DNA of 64,000 bases from Glaciecola sp047250385 (GTDB taxonomy: Bacteria > Pseudomonadota > Gammaproteobacteria > Enterobacterales > Alteromonadaceae), in the NCBI RefSeq assembly GCF_047250385.1, contig NZ_JBLBVM010000037.1, forward strand, positions 10,751 through 74,750, written 5' to 3'. The notes beneath the pieces were generated by a model. It ran no database searches and was not told the DNA's origin. It saw nothing but the letters and a program-made list of their open reading frames with translations. Positions 17,816 to 26,772 of the stretch are shown in pieces; the stretch's first letter is position 1, and the number at the start of each line of letters is the position of its first letter. Position numbers and translations under genes: made by a program.

Positions 17816-18472
17816 TTACTTCAAATAGCCATGTTCTGCTAAAAACGACATGCTGATATCTTGCTTTTCATCAGCCGCTTTATCACCGAGCATTAATCTT
17901 TCGAGGTAACGTGCAATAACATCTACTTCTAAATTCACTTTAGTGCCTTTGGTGTAATCACCGATGACGGTTTCTTGCAATGTATGAGGTATTAACCACA
18001 ACATAAAAGACGCACCTTTCACTTCGTTCACCGTCAAACTAACACCATCGACTGTAATAGATCCCTTGTGAGCGATATATTTTGCAAGTTCGTCGGGTGC
18101 TTTCACCCAAATTTCTACATAGCGTTGATGATCGGTCACGGAAATAACTTCGCCCACTCCATCAACGTGCCCACTGACAATATGTCCGCCAAAACGAGTA
18201 TCCGCCCGCATTGCTTTCTCTAAATTAACAGAGCTGCCATTACTATAGTTAGCAAAGCCTGTATACTTTATAGTTTCTGAGGACACGTCAGCACTGTAGT
18301 GGTGCTCACCGAATTCGACAACCGTTAGACAAACGCCATTGGTTGCAATGCTGTCACCTAAAGCAACATCACTCATATCCAGTTTGCCTGTCTCTACTGT
18401 CAGGCGAATGTCATCACCATGATTCACTAAAGACCTTATCTGTCCTTTAGCTTCTATAATCCCAGTAAACAT
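17816..18472 (-). CDS. ribE: Riboflavin synthase, alpha chain
   Basis: Dismutates two lumazine molecules to riboflavin. Two lumazine-binding barrels are visible: MFTGIIEAKG at the start with GVCLTV, and the second around GHIVSGHVDGVGEV with DGVSLTVNEV. Length is 218 aa. AAGGAG lies 10-11 nt before the ATG. It sits between ribD and ribBA in the riboflavin cluster. Confidence 0.95.
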   Translation of the reverse strand: MFTGIIEAKGQIRSLVNHGDDIRLTVETGKLDMSDVALGDSIATNGVCLTVVEFGEHHYSADVSSETIKYTGFANYSNGSSVNLEKAMRADTRFGGHIVSGHVDGVGEVISVTDHQRYVEIWVKAPDELAKYIAHKGSITVDGVSLTVNEVKGASFMLWLIPHTLQETVIGDYTKGTKVNLEVDVIARYLERLMLGDKAADEKQDISMSFLAEHGYLK

Positions 18473-18507
18473 GCAAGCGCACTCCTTATTGTGTTTTTTT
18501 GGCTATG

Positions 18508-18533
18508 TATTTCTAGCTACTTATTTCTAGCTA
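18508..18533. repeat. Direct repeat of 12 bp, period 14
   Basis: TATTTCTAGCTA occurs at 18508-18519 and 18522-18533 in the ribD-ribE spacer. It is a short tandem duplication of unknown role. Confidence 0.7.
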
Positions 18534-18559
18534 AACTTGTTCGTTGTGTTTATTCGCTG

Positions 18560-19762
18560 CTAGCTTGTAATAGATAAGCGTAATTTTAGATCGTTCCCTA
18601 CTTGAATCACCTCTTGCAAGTCGGGCTTGATAGCCTCATCCAAATTGTTCAGTACACCAATATCTACGGCGCCTCTAGCATCGCTACCTAGTAACATAGG
18701 TGCTTGATAAATGATTAATTCATTTACTAAATTGGCATTCATTAACGCACCGGATAAGGCAGATCCTGTTTCAGTCCACACTCTATTGATTTGTTTTTTT
18801 GCCAAGACATGCATTATAGCCTGTAAATCCAAATACTTCCGAGCTTCTGACGTCCGAATATTATTTGAATCTACTAAGCCAACTTGAATTTGCTCCACAT
18901 TCAATGTGCTCAAGTTTTTGTTATGTTCTGCATTGAAGACTATTACTGGATGTTCGTCCTGAAAAATTTGATAGCTATTGTCGAGTCTATTCTGACCATC
19001 AATGATAATGCGAATTGGCTGAGTTCCGCGTTGTTTAAAAAGTGTATTTTCAAACTCTGGTAATTCGTCGCAACGCACATTTAACTTAGGGTCATCGGCA
19101 AGAACTGTATCTGCACCACTTAAAATAGCACAGCTCAGTGCCCTCTCCACCTGCACATTCGCTCTTGCCTTCGTGCCAGTTATCCACTTACTCTTGCCAT
19201 TTGCCAAGGCCGTTCTGCCGTCGAGACTTGTTGCTAATTTTACTGTCACGAAGGGACGATTCTTAGTCATTCGATGATTAAATGCGATATTTAGCTTGTC
19301 AGCTTCTGCTTCCATAAGTCCAACATCGACTTTAATGCCGGCATCCAATAAGAGTTGAATGCCTTTATATTTTACCTCTGGATTTTTATCAACGCTCGCT
19401 ATTACTACTCGACTGATTCTTGCTTCAATCAGCGCTAGTGCACAGGGAGGTGTTTTTCCAACATGGCTGCAAGGTTCGAGTGTTACGTAAGCTGTAGCGC
19501 CTTCAGTGATTGGTTTAGACTGAGAGTTAGCTGTTTTAATGTCAGTGTTTTGATGAGGAACGAAACCCGCATCAACTAAGGCATTGACTTCTGCGTGAGC
19601 TTGACCTGACTTTTGATGATAGCCCGTGCCTATTATATTGTTTTTAGCATCAACAATAACACAACCCACATTCGGATTGGGTGTAGTTGAAAAACGCCCT
19701 TTAGATGCTAGCTTGAGCGCTAGCGACATCCATTGGGCATCGAGTTTAGTAAACTTGGGCAT
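18560..19762 (-). CDS. ribD: Riboflavin biosynthesis deaminase/reductase RibD
   Basis: Bifunctional enzyme for the second and third riboflavin steps. The N-terminal zinc deaminase has HAEVNAL and PCSHVGKTPPC (zinc His and two Cys). The C-terminal NADPH-dependent reductase starts near residue 165 (RPFVTVKLATSLDGRTALANG). Length is 400 aa. Its ATG overlaps the nrdR stop (TAATG), as in many gammaproteobacterial nrdR-ribD pairs. Confidence 0.95.
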   Translation of the reverse strand: MPKFTKLDAQWMSLALKLASKGRFSTTPNPNVGCVIVDAKNNIIGTGYHQKSGQAHAEVNALVDAGFVPHQNTDIKTANSQSKPITEGATAYVTLEPCSHVGKTPPCALALIEARISRVVIASVDKNPEVKYKGIQLLLDAGIKVDVGLMEAEADKLNIAFNHRMTKNRPFVTVKLATSLDGRTALANGKSKWITGTKARANVQVERALSCAILSGADTVLADDPKLNVRCDELPEFENTLFKQRGTQPIRIIIDGQNRLDNSYQIFQDEHPVIVFNAEHNKNLSTLNVEQIQVGLVDSNNIRTSEARKYLDLQAIMHVLAKKQINRVWTETGSALSGALMNANLVNELIIYQAPMLLGSDARGAVDIGVLNNLDEAIKPDLQEVIQVGNDLKLRLSITS

Positions 19763-20211
19763 TAATCACCTAGCTTGGCAATTTCTTCACCAAACTCGCG
19801 AATATCTTCAAACGAACGATATACCGAAGCAAAACGTACATAAGCTACTTTATCGAGCTCTTTCAGGGCATCCATAATCAGACTCCCTACCAACTCACTT
19901 TTAATTTCCCTCTCACCTGTTGCACGCAAGGATGACTTAATGCGCACAATACAGTTTTCAACTTGTTCTGTGCTTACAGGACGTTTTTCAAGGGCCCTTT
20001 GTAAGCCGGCTCTTAACTTGTCTTCGTTAAAAGGTTCACGAGAACCGTCTCGTTTAACAACCCTAGGCATAACTAATTCAGCAATTTCGAAAGTAGTATA
20101 ACGTTCATGACATTCAAGACACTCGCGGCGCCTGCGCACCTGTGCTCCATCGGCTACGAGCCTAGAATCAATTACTTTGGTTTCTTGTGCTGAACAAAAC
20201 GGACAAAACAT
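19762..20211 (-). CDS. nrdR: Ribonucleotide reductase repressor NrdR
   Basis: Zinc-ribbon/ATP-cone repressor of ribonucleotide reductase genes. The zinc ribbon is CPFC at residues 3-6 with CLEC at about 31-34. The ATP-cone domain begins VVKRDGSREPFNEDKL. The length of 149 aa is normal. It heads the riboflavin run and is separated from glyA upstream by a terminator. Confidence 0.96.
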   Translation of the reverse strand: MFCPFCSAQETKVIDSRLVADGAQVRRRRECLECHERYTTFEIAELVMPRVVKRDGSREPFNEDKLRAGLQRALEKRPVSTEQVENCIVRIKSSLRATGEREIKSELVGSLIMDALKELDKVAYVRFASVYRSFEDIREFGEEIAKLGD

Positions 20212-20224
20212 GAGCTACTGCTCC

Positions 20225-20260
20225 AAAAATAAGTAAGGCCATACATTAGTGTATGGCCTG
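20225..20260 (-). terminator. Rho-independent terminator after glyA
   Basis: A 10-bp perfect stem AGGCCATACA (20236-20245) / TGTATGGCCT (20250-20259) has a 4-nt loop. On the minus strand it is followed by TACTTATTTTT. It separates glyA from nrdR. Confidence 0.85.
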
Positions 20261-20291
20261 TTACTAAGTTTATGTAAATTCTAAACCTAGA

Positions 20292-21548
20292 CTAGCCGTA
20301 TACAGGGAAGCGCTCACATAATGCAACGACTTCACCCTTCACTCTATCGATAACACTTTGATCTTCAATATTGTCCAAAACGTCACACATCCAAGTAGCC
20401 ACTTGAGCCGCTTCTTCTTCTTTAAAGCCGCGGCGTGTAATAGCTGGAGAGCCAATACGCAGACCACTTGTAACGAATGGTGATCTTGGATCGTTTGGTA
20501 CTGAGTTTTTGTTTACCGTAATATTAGCATTACCTAAAGCAGCGTCAGCGGCCTTACCAGTGATGTCTTTATCGATAAGATCTAGCAAGAACAAGTGGTT
20601 ATCTGTGCCGTTAGACACGATTTTGTAACCGCGATCTTGTAAAACAGACACCATCGTTTTTGCATTTTTTAGTACTTGCTGCTGATAAGTTTTAAACTCT
20701 GGCTCAAGGGCCTCTTTAAAAGCAACAGCCTTAGCTGCAATAACGTGGCACAAAGGACCACCTTGGTTGCCAGGGAACACTGAGCTATTTAGCTTTTTGT
20801 AAAAAGCTTCATCGCCATTTGCTGCCAAAATTAAACCACCACGTGGGCCGGCTAATGTCTTGTGTGTAGTTGTCGTGACAACATGGGCATGTGGTAAAGG
20901 ACTAGGATAAACACCGGCTGCAACCAAGCCAGCAACATGAGCCATATCGACTAGCAAGTACGCGCCGACTTTGTCTGCGATTTCGCGAAAACGTGCCCAA
21001 TCAACGATGCCAGAGTAAGCAGAGAAACCACCAATAATCAATTTAGGCTTATGCTCTAACGCGAGAGCTTCTACTTGCTCATAATCAATAATGCCAGTTT
21101 CAGGATGCAAACCATATTGAACGGCGTTATAAGTTTTACCAGAGAAGTTAACATGTGAACCGTGTGTAAGGTGACCGCCATCCGATAAGCTCATGCCTAA
21201 TACGGTATCATTCGCTTCGATCAAAGCCATGAACACAGCAGTGTTTGCTTGTGAACCAGAATGCGGTTGAACGTTAGCATAATCACAGTTAAATAACTGT
21301 TTCGCTCTTTCAATTGCCAATTCTTCTGCAATATCAACGTATTCACAACCACCATAGTAACGCTTACCAGGGTAACCTTCAGCGTATTTATTAGTAAGTT
21401 GCGAACCCTGCGCTTCCATCACTCTTGGGCTACAGTAGTTTTCAGACGCAATAAGCTCGATATGATGTTCTTGACGTTGGTGTTCGTTTTTTATCGCAGC
21501 AGCCAATTCTGGATCGAATTCTGCAATATTCATATTACTTGATAACAT
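20292..21548 (-). CDS. glyA: Serine hydroxymethyltransferase
   Basis: PLP enzyme interconverting serine and glycine and charging tetrahydrofolate with one-carbon units. HIELIASENY near the N-terminus is present, and the PLP-lysine lies in VVTTTTHKTLAGPRGG. The 418 aa and start MLSSNMNIAEFD align with E. coli GlyA. No riboswitch is evident in the 214-nt upstream gap. Confidence 0.97.
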   Translation of the reverse strand: MLSSNMNIAEFDPELAAAIKNEHQRQEHHIELIASENYCSPRVMEAQGSQLTNKYAEGYPGKRYYGGCEYVDIAEELAIERAKQLFNCDYANVQPHSGSQANTAVFMALIEANDTVLGMSLSDGGHLTHGSHVNFSGKTYNAVQYGLHPETGIIDYEQVEALALEHKPKLIIGGFSAYSGIVDWARFREIADKVGAYLLVDMAHVAGLVAAGVYPSPLPHAHVVTTTTHKTLAGPRGGLILAANGDEAFYKKLNSSVFPGNQGGPLCHVIAAKAVAFKEALEPEFKTYQQQVLKNAKTMVSVLQDRGYKIVSNGTDNHLFLLDLIDKDITGKAADAALGNANITVNKNSVPNDPRSPFVTSGLRIGSPAITRRGFKEEEAAQVATWMCDVLDNIEDQSVIDRVKGEVVALCERFPVYG

Positions 21549-21762
21549 GTGTGTCCCCTGCTCAGCTTGTTTGCGTATGTATTTCAGTAGCTTAAAAGGC
21601 GTTAATGTTCAGACAAATAAGAAGCGAATTGTATGAATTTGATTAACTTTGCTAGAAAACTCTGAATTATGCTTAATTACCTAATTTTTAGACTCGATAT
21701 TTTAAGCATTTTAAGCCGCTTGTATAGGCTTTATTGGAATTAAATATAAGCAATTGTAAAGC

Positions 21763-22782
21763 CTACTTATGCAGGCTCTCTAATGCTTTAACACGCTCTA
21801 CTAATTTATCTATTTGACGCAGTCTCACCGTGTTTTTTTGCCACTCACGATTTGGCTGTACAGGCATGCCTGAAGAATAGACACCCGGTTGTGTAATTGA
21901 CTTCGTAACCATGCTAAAACCTGTAATTTGCACCTTGTCGCAAATATCAATATGTCCATTTACGACGCAAGTACCCGCGATCACCACATATTTACCAATG
22001 TTTGAACTGCCTGCAATGCCAGTTCCACCGCAAATACAAGAGTGATCACCAACAGTTACGTTGTGTGCAATCTGTACAAGATTATCGATAATGACATCAT
22101 TGCCAATAATCGTGTTATCTAATGCACCACGGTCAATACAAGTGTTAGCTCCAATTTCACAATCATCGCCAATCTGCACAGTCCCTGTTTGCGGTATTTT
22201 TACCCAAACACCTTTGTCGTTAGCATAGCCAAAGCCATCAGAGCCAATCACTGTGCCACTATGAATTGACACACGATTGCCTAGTACAACCTTATGGTAA
22301 ATGGTCACATTCGCCCGTAAATTCAAATCATCGCCAATTTGTGCACCTTCCCCCACTACTGTATTCGCGCCAATAACAGCGTTGTCGCCAATCTTTACAT
22401 TTTTTTCAATAACTGCACCGGGTCCGATGCTCGCACTCTCGCCAATGATTGCCGTTGGGTGTATGTACGCAAATTCTGAAATACCTTTATCCTGAACAGG
22501 AGTGGAATCCAACAATTGCGCAGCTTTAGCAAAGGCAACATACGGATCTGTATGAATAATTTTATTACTTTTACAAAACTCAGCATCAGCCTCTTTAAGA
22601 ATAACTGCCGTAGCCTTTGTATTTAACATGTCATTCTTATATTTTGAATTGGTTAAGAAAGACATTTGTCCTTCTTTAGCACCCTCAAGTGTGCCCATGC
22701 TAGTAATAATGGCTTTTGGATCGCCTTGTAATTCACCACCAATATGTTGTGCAAGTTCCTGCAAAGAGTAAGACGCTGGCAT
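21763..22782 (-). CDS. lpxD: UDP-3-O-acylglucosamine N-acyltransferase LpxD
   Basis: Adds the second acyl chain in lipid A synthesis. The N-terminal uridine-binding domain (about 1-100) is followed by left-handed beta-helix hexapeptide repeats. QIAHNVTVGDHS contains the expected catalytic His. Length is 339 aa, with AAGGAG before the ATG. LpxD usually lies in bamA-skp-lpxD-fabZ-lpxA-lpxB. Here it stands alone between glyA and ettA, so it may be a second or relocated copy. Confidence 0.9.
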   Translation of the reverse strand: MPASYSLQELAQHIGGELQGDPKAIITSMGTLEGAKEGQMSFLTNSKYKNDMLNTKATAVILKEADAEFCKSNKIIHTDPYVAFAKAAQLLDSTPVQDKGISEFAYIHPTAIIGESASIGPGAVIEKNVKIGDNAVIGANTVVGEGAQIGDDLNLRANVTIYHKVVLGNRVSIHSGTVIGSDGFGYANDKGVWVKIPQTGTVQIGDDCEIGANTCIDRGALDNTIIGNDVIIDNLVQIAHNVTVGDHSCICGGTGIAGSSNIGKYVVIAGTCVVNGHIDICDKVQITGFSMVTKSITQPGVYSSGMPVQPNREWQKNTVRLRQIDKLVERVKALESLHK

Positions 22783-22976
22783 ACGACTCCTTAATTTGTG
22801 AGCTTTTATCTTATTTTATCGATGATATCACAGATATTTGCTAGTACTTAATAGCCAAAGTCCTTACAATTCAATCAATCAAACTCGGATTTAGCAAATT
22901 TTGTAGCATAAAGAGTCTCTAAAATTGCGTTCCGAATTCATGTAAAACACTAACTTAAAGGTTAAAAGAAAGAACT

Positions 22977-24641
22977 ATGGCTCAATATGTATATAGCATG
23001 CATAGAGTGGGGAAAATTGTCCCACCTAATCGTCAAATTCTTAAAAACATCTCTCTCAGTTTTTTCCCTGGCGCCAAAATTGGTGTTCTCGGCTTAAATG
23101 GTTCTGGTAAGTCAACGCTATTACGAATTATGGCTGGTTTGGATACAGAGATTGAAGGTGAAGCAATTCCACAACCTGGCCTAAAAATAGGTTATTTGCC
23201 ACAAGAGCCTCAGTTAGATGAAAGTAAAGATGTTAGAGGCAATATTGAAGAGGCCGTCGCTGATGTAGCCAATGCGTTGTCGCGACTTGATGAGATATAC
23301 GCAGCTTATGCTGAACCTGATGCTGACTTCGATGCACTTGCAAAAGAGCAAGGTGAAATGGAAGCGATTATTCAAACCAAAGATGGTCATAATTTAGAGA
23401 ATGCACTTGAGCGTGCCGCCGACGCATTGCGATTACCACCATGGGATGCAGACGTAAGCAAGCTATCTGGTGGTGAGAAACGCCGCGTTGCATTGTGCCG
23501 CCTTTTGTTAGAAAAACCTGAAATGCTATTACTCGATGAACCAACTAACCACTTAGATGCTGAATCTGTAGCTTGGTTAGAACGATTCCTACATGATTAT
23601 GAAGGCACTGTTGTTGCGATTACCCATGATAGATACTTCTTGGATAACGTTGCGGGTTGGATCTTAGAGCTAGACCGTGGCCAAGGTATTCCTTGGGAAG
23701 GCAATTACTCTAGCTGGTTAGAGCAAAAAGATGCGCGTTTGGAGCAAGAAGAGCGCACAGAAAATGCTCGTCAAAGATCAATTAAACAAGAACTTGAGTG
23801 GGTTCGAAGCAATCCAAAAGGTCGCCAAGCTAAAAGCAAAGCAAGGATGTCACGCTTTGAAGAACTCAATACTGGTGATTATCAAAAACGGAATGAAACA
23901 AACGAACTATTTATTCCACCAGGGGAGCGCCTAGGTGACAAAGTCATTGAAGTCACTAACCTTCGAAAATCCTACGGTGACCGTTTACTCATTGATGATT
24001 TAACATTCAAAGTACCGAAAGGCGCAATTGTGGGCATTATTGGGCCAAACGGCGCGGGTAAGTCTACTTTGTTTAGAATGCTAACCGGCGACGAAAAGCC
24101 AGATTCTGGCACAATAGATATTGGCGATACGGTTCAACTGGCTAGCGTCGATCAATTTAGGGATCATATGGACGGCAATAAAACCGTTTTCCAAGAGCTT
24201 TCTGACGGTCAAGATATTGTAAAAATTGGTAACTTTGAAATTAATAGTCGAGCTTATTGTAGCCGCTTCAACTTCAAAGGTACTGACCAACAAAAGTTTG
24301 TGAAAGATTTGTCTGGTGGTGAACGAAACCGAGTGCATTTAGCTAAGTTGTTGAAAGCTGGCGGTAACACTTTACTTCTGGATGAACCAACCAATGATCT
24401 TGACGTAGAGACCTTACGCGCACTAGAAAATGCAATTCTTGAATTCCCGGGTTGTGTCATGGTTATTTCGCATGACAGATGGTTCTTAGATAGAGTTGCA
24501 ACGCATATTATGGACTATCGCGATGAAGGTAAGATTAACTTCTACGAAGGTAACTATAATGATTACGAAGCTTGGTTGAAAAAAACCTTTGGCCATGATG
24601 TTGTAGAACCTCATCGCTTGAAGTACAAGAAAATCAACTAA
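22977..24641 (+). CDS. ettA: Energy-dependent translational throttle protein EttA
   Basis: ABC-F ATPase acting at the ribosomal E site and sensing the ATP/ADP ratio. Two ABC domains have Walker A GLNGSGKST and GPNGAGKST and signatures LSGGEKRR and LSGGERNR. The arm and linker (about residues 240-310) are basic. Length is 554 aa, nearly that of E. coli EttA. It is followed by a hairpin at 24653-24676 and a PLP-enzyme gene. Confidence 0.96.
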   Translation: MAQYVYSMHRVGKIVPPNRQILKNISLSFFPGAKIGVLGLNGSGKSTLLRIMAGLDTEIEGEAIPQPGLKIGYLPQEPQLDESKDVRGNIEEAVADVANALSRLDEIYAAYAEPDADFDALAKEQGEMEAIIQTKDGHNLENALERAADALRLPPWDADVSKLSGGEKRRVALCRLLLEKPEMLLLDEPTNHLDAESVAWLERFLHDYEGTVVAITHDRYFLDNVAGWILELDRGQGIPWEGNYSSWLEQKDARLEQEERTENARQRSIKQELEWVRSNPKGRQAKSKARMSRFEELNTGDYQKRNETNELFIPPGERLGDKVIEVTNLRKSYGDRLLIDDLTFKVPKGAIVGIIGPNGAGKSTLFRMLTGDEKPDSGTIDIGDTVQLASVDQFRDHMDGNKTVFQELSDGQDIVKIGNFEINSRAYCSRFNFKGTDQQKFVKDLSGGERNRVHLAKLLKAGGNTLLLDEPTNDLDVETLRALENAILEFPGCVMVISHDRWFLDRVATHIMDYRDEGKINFYEGNYNDYEAWLKKTFGHDVVEPHRLKYKKIN

Positions 24642-24652
24642 GACGGTGTAAA

Positions 24653-24676
24653 TCGAGTCGGCGTTTGTCGACTCGA
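24653..24676. other. Intergenic hairpin between ettA and the PLP-enzyme gene
   Basis: An 8-bp perfect stem TCGAGTCG / CGACTCGA has an 8-nt loop. No T-run follows (ATAATTAAAAAG), so it is not a standard terminator. It may stabilise the ettA mRNA end or cause partial attenuation. Confidence 0.6.
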
Positions 24677-24696
24677 ATAATTAAAAAGAGAAAATA

Positions 24697-25992
24697 ATGG
24701 CTAACGACGGAAACTACAAAAAAAATAAAATAGGCAAACATGCATTAAAGCCTGAAACAATGATGATGTCCTACGGTTATAACCCGCAATTATCAGAAGG
24801 TTCCGTAAAACCACCTGTTTTCTTAACATCAACATTCGCATATCAGACCCCGGAAGAAGGCGAAGAATTCTTTCACATCATGGCTGGACGAAAGCCGGCT
24901 CCAAAAGGCAACGTTGGCGGACTTATTTACAGTCGCTTTAACCACCCTAACGTCGAAATCATTGAAGACCGCTTATCCCTTTTCGAAGGTTCGGAAAGCT
25001 CCGTTGTTTGCTCTAGCGGCATGGGGGCAATCAGTGCCATTCTTCTAAGCTATTTGCGACCCGGTGATGTTGTTGTTCAAAGCGCACCACTTTACGGAGG
25101 CACTGAAACACTTATTCGCAAGTTTTTGCCTCAATTTAATATTAAAACAGCCGAGTTCCATGACGGACTTGATGAAACAGAAATATTGAATTCTTTGCGT
25201 GAGGCTAGCAAAAAAGGCCGTGTCGCTATGGTTTTTATAGAATCACCCGCGAACCCAACAAATTCCCTTGTCGATTTTAGTGCGCTGAATCGCTCCTTAG
25301 ATATCATCGAGAAAGAAACAGGACACCGCCCAATCAGCGTTTGTGATAACACACTCATGGGACCTGTTTTTCAACAAGCAGTGCCTCAAGGTATCGATAT
25401 TGCGATGTATTCACTGACAAAATACGTGGGCGGGCACAGTGACTTGGTGGCTGGTGCCGTTTGCGGCAGCCGCGAGAAGCTTCGACCGGTACGCGCTACT
25501 CGTGGTGCTTTAGGTTTAAACCTTGATCCTCATACAAGCTGGATGATTTCCCGTTCACTCGAAACTTTAAGCATCAGAATGGAACGTGCAGCTGATAGTG
25601 GACGAAAAGTCGCACAATGGTTAGCTGAGAATACATATATCAAGGCGAAAATACTGCATCCTGAGTTTATTCTCGATAGCGCATATCAGACCGTTTATAA
25701 ACGCCAATGCTCGGGCCCTAGTTCAACTTTCTCGTTTGTTTTAGACATTACTAAGGCTGATGCATTTCGTTTAATTAATAATCTCAGCATATTTAAATCT
25801 GCGGTAAGCCTTGGCGGAAGTGAGAGTTTAGTCTGTCACCCAGGAAGTACCACTCATTCAGGTGTTGATGCAGAGATGCGAGATAAGTTTGGTGTGAGTG
25901 ATGGTTTAATTCGTTTGTCAATTGGCTTGGAGCATCCTGATGATCTGATTGCTGATTTAGACAACGCTTTTGCAGAGACATTTAGAAAATGA
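24697..25992 (+). CDS. Cystathionine gamma-synthase family PLP enzyme
   Basis: Cys/Met-metabolism PLP enzyme of 431 aa. The internal aldimine lysine is Lys242 in SLTKYVGGHSD. YSRFNHPN and CSSGMGAIS are typical cofactor segments. An insert around residues 56-75 (FFHIMAGRKPAPKGNVGG) marks a subfamily different from classical MetB/MetC. The reaction could be gamma-lyase, gamma-synthase or sulfhydrylase type, and the sequence does not decide. It is 55 nt downstream of ettA and possibly co-transcribed. Confidence 0.85.
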   Translation: MANDGNYKKNKIGKHALKPETMMMSYGYNPQLSEGSVKPPVFLTSTFAYQTPEEGEEFFHIMAGRKPAPKGNVGGLIYSRFNHPNVEIIEDRLSLFEGSESSVVCSSGMGAISAILLSYLRPGDVVVQSAPLYGGTETLIRKFLPQFNIKTAEFHDGLDETEILNSLREASKKGRVAMVFIESPANPTNSLVDFSALNRSLDIIEKETGHRPISVCDNTLMGPVFQQAVPQGIDIAMYSLTKYVGGHSDLVAGAVCGSREKLRPVRATRGALGLNLDPHTSWMISRSLETLSIRMERAADSGRKVAQWLAENTYIKAKILHPEFILDSAYQTVYKRQCSGPSSTFSFVLDITKADAFRLINNLSIFKSAVSLGGSESLVCHPGSTTHSGVDAEMRDKFGVSDGLIRLSIGLEHPDDLIADLDNAFAETFRK

Positions 25993-26194
25993 AGTTTTAA
26001 CTGGCAAAACATTATTTTTCATTTTAGTTTTAGTCAACACCCCGCAACAACATCGCAATTAAGATATTTTTAAGCGCAGGGGTGTTCGCTTCTATTGTAA
26101 TAATGTGCATTAATATCAAAAAAAGTAAGTGATATAAGTGCACTGCAGATCAGATGTATTTTCTAAATACAAAAATATGAGATGTAAATTACCG

Positions 26195-26614
26195 CTAATT
26201 AGCTTCCTTAAATGCTTTAAATAATGCAAGGGCAGCAGGTGTTGTTCCGATTTTTTTGTCAGTATCAATTTGACTAAGTAGGCCTTTCAGTACAGCAAGG
26301 TTTTTTGGTTTATCTGTCTTTAGATTTACCATATTCATAGACCATTTTGGAAATAAACGAATTGATGTTTCATCTAAATACAAAAGCCTAATGCTTTTGT
26401 GCCTTGGATCTTCAGATATTTTTTTAAACAAGCTAGTAATATCTGCTCGGTCTCCTTCCAGAATCTGAATGAATCTTCCGGCATCATAAAGAAGGCTCCC
26501 TGTAATGTCCTGGTGGGAGTTGTTTTCTTTTGCAACGTCTAAAATTTCAAACAGACTTTCTTGATTAAACTTTTCTGTCGCAACACTGATATATACTAGC
26601 TGGTGCAAACTCAT
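26195..26614 (-). CDS. Short BLUF-domain blue-light sensor
   Basis: Flavin-binding photoreceptor of 139 aa with only the BLUF fold and a short helical C-terminus. The key residues are present: Tyr8 (LVYIS), Asn32, Gln50 (FIQILEGD), Trp91 and Met93 (WSM), corresponding to AppA Tyr21, Gln63, Trp104 and Met106. There is no output domain, so it must act through a partner protein. It stands alone between the PLP-enzyme gene and the barrel gene, with no partner obvious nearby. Light sensing fits the photo-oxidative stress operon at 3-9 kb. Confidence 0.9.
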   Translation of the reverse strand: MSLHQLVYISVATEKFNQESLFEILDVAKENNSHQDITGSLLYDAGRFIQILEGDRADITSLFKKISEDPRHKSIRLLYLDETSIRLFPKWSMNMVNLKTDKPKNLAVLKGLLSQIDTDKKIGTTPAALALFKAFKEAN

Positions 26615-26772
26615 AATATTTATCTCGTTATTAGTTTCATTAACACAGTCGTGACTAAGTTATAATATCAATGCTTAAAAATGAACAAGTAAGTTTAGAT
26701 TGCCGAAGCAGAATGTGTACTCTTATAAATCTCGAGCACAACACTCTGCAGCTTGTTAGTCACTTCTGTATA

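Noticed and set aside
21726..21764. AGGCTTTA / TAAAGCCT inverted repeat at the lpxD end
   Set aside because: Loop of more than 20 nt and no T-run on the minus strand; too weak to call a terminator.
26036..26086. Inverted repeat AACACCCC / GGGGTGTT between the PLP enzyme and BLUF genes
   Set aside because: Arms are only 8 bp and 35 nt apart, with no T-run; not distinguishable from chance.
26148..26153. TGATCT on the minus strand, possible further ECF11 promoter
   Set aside because: Not followed by a TAA-type -10 at 18 nt and not upstream of a minus-strand gene start.
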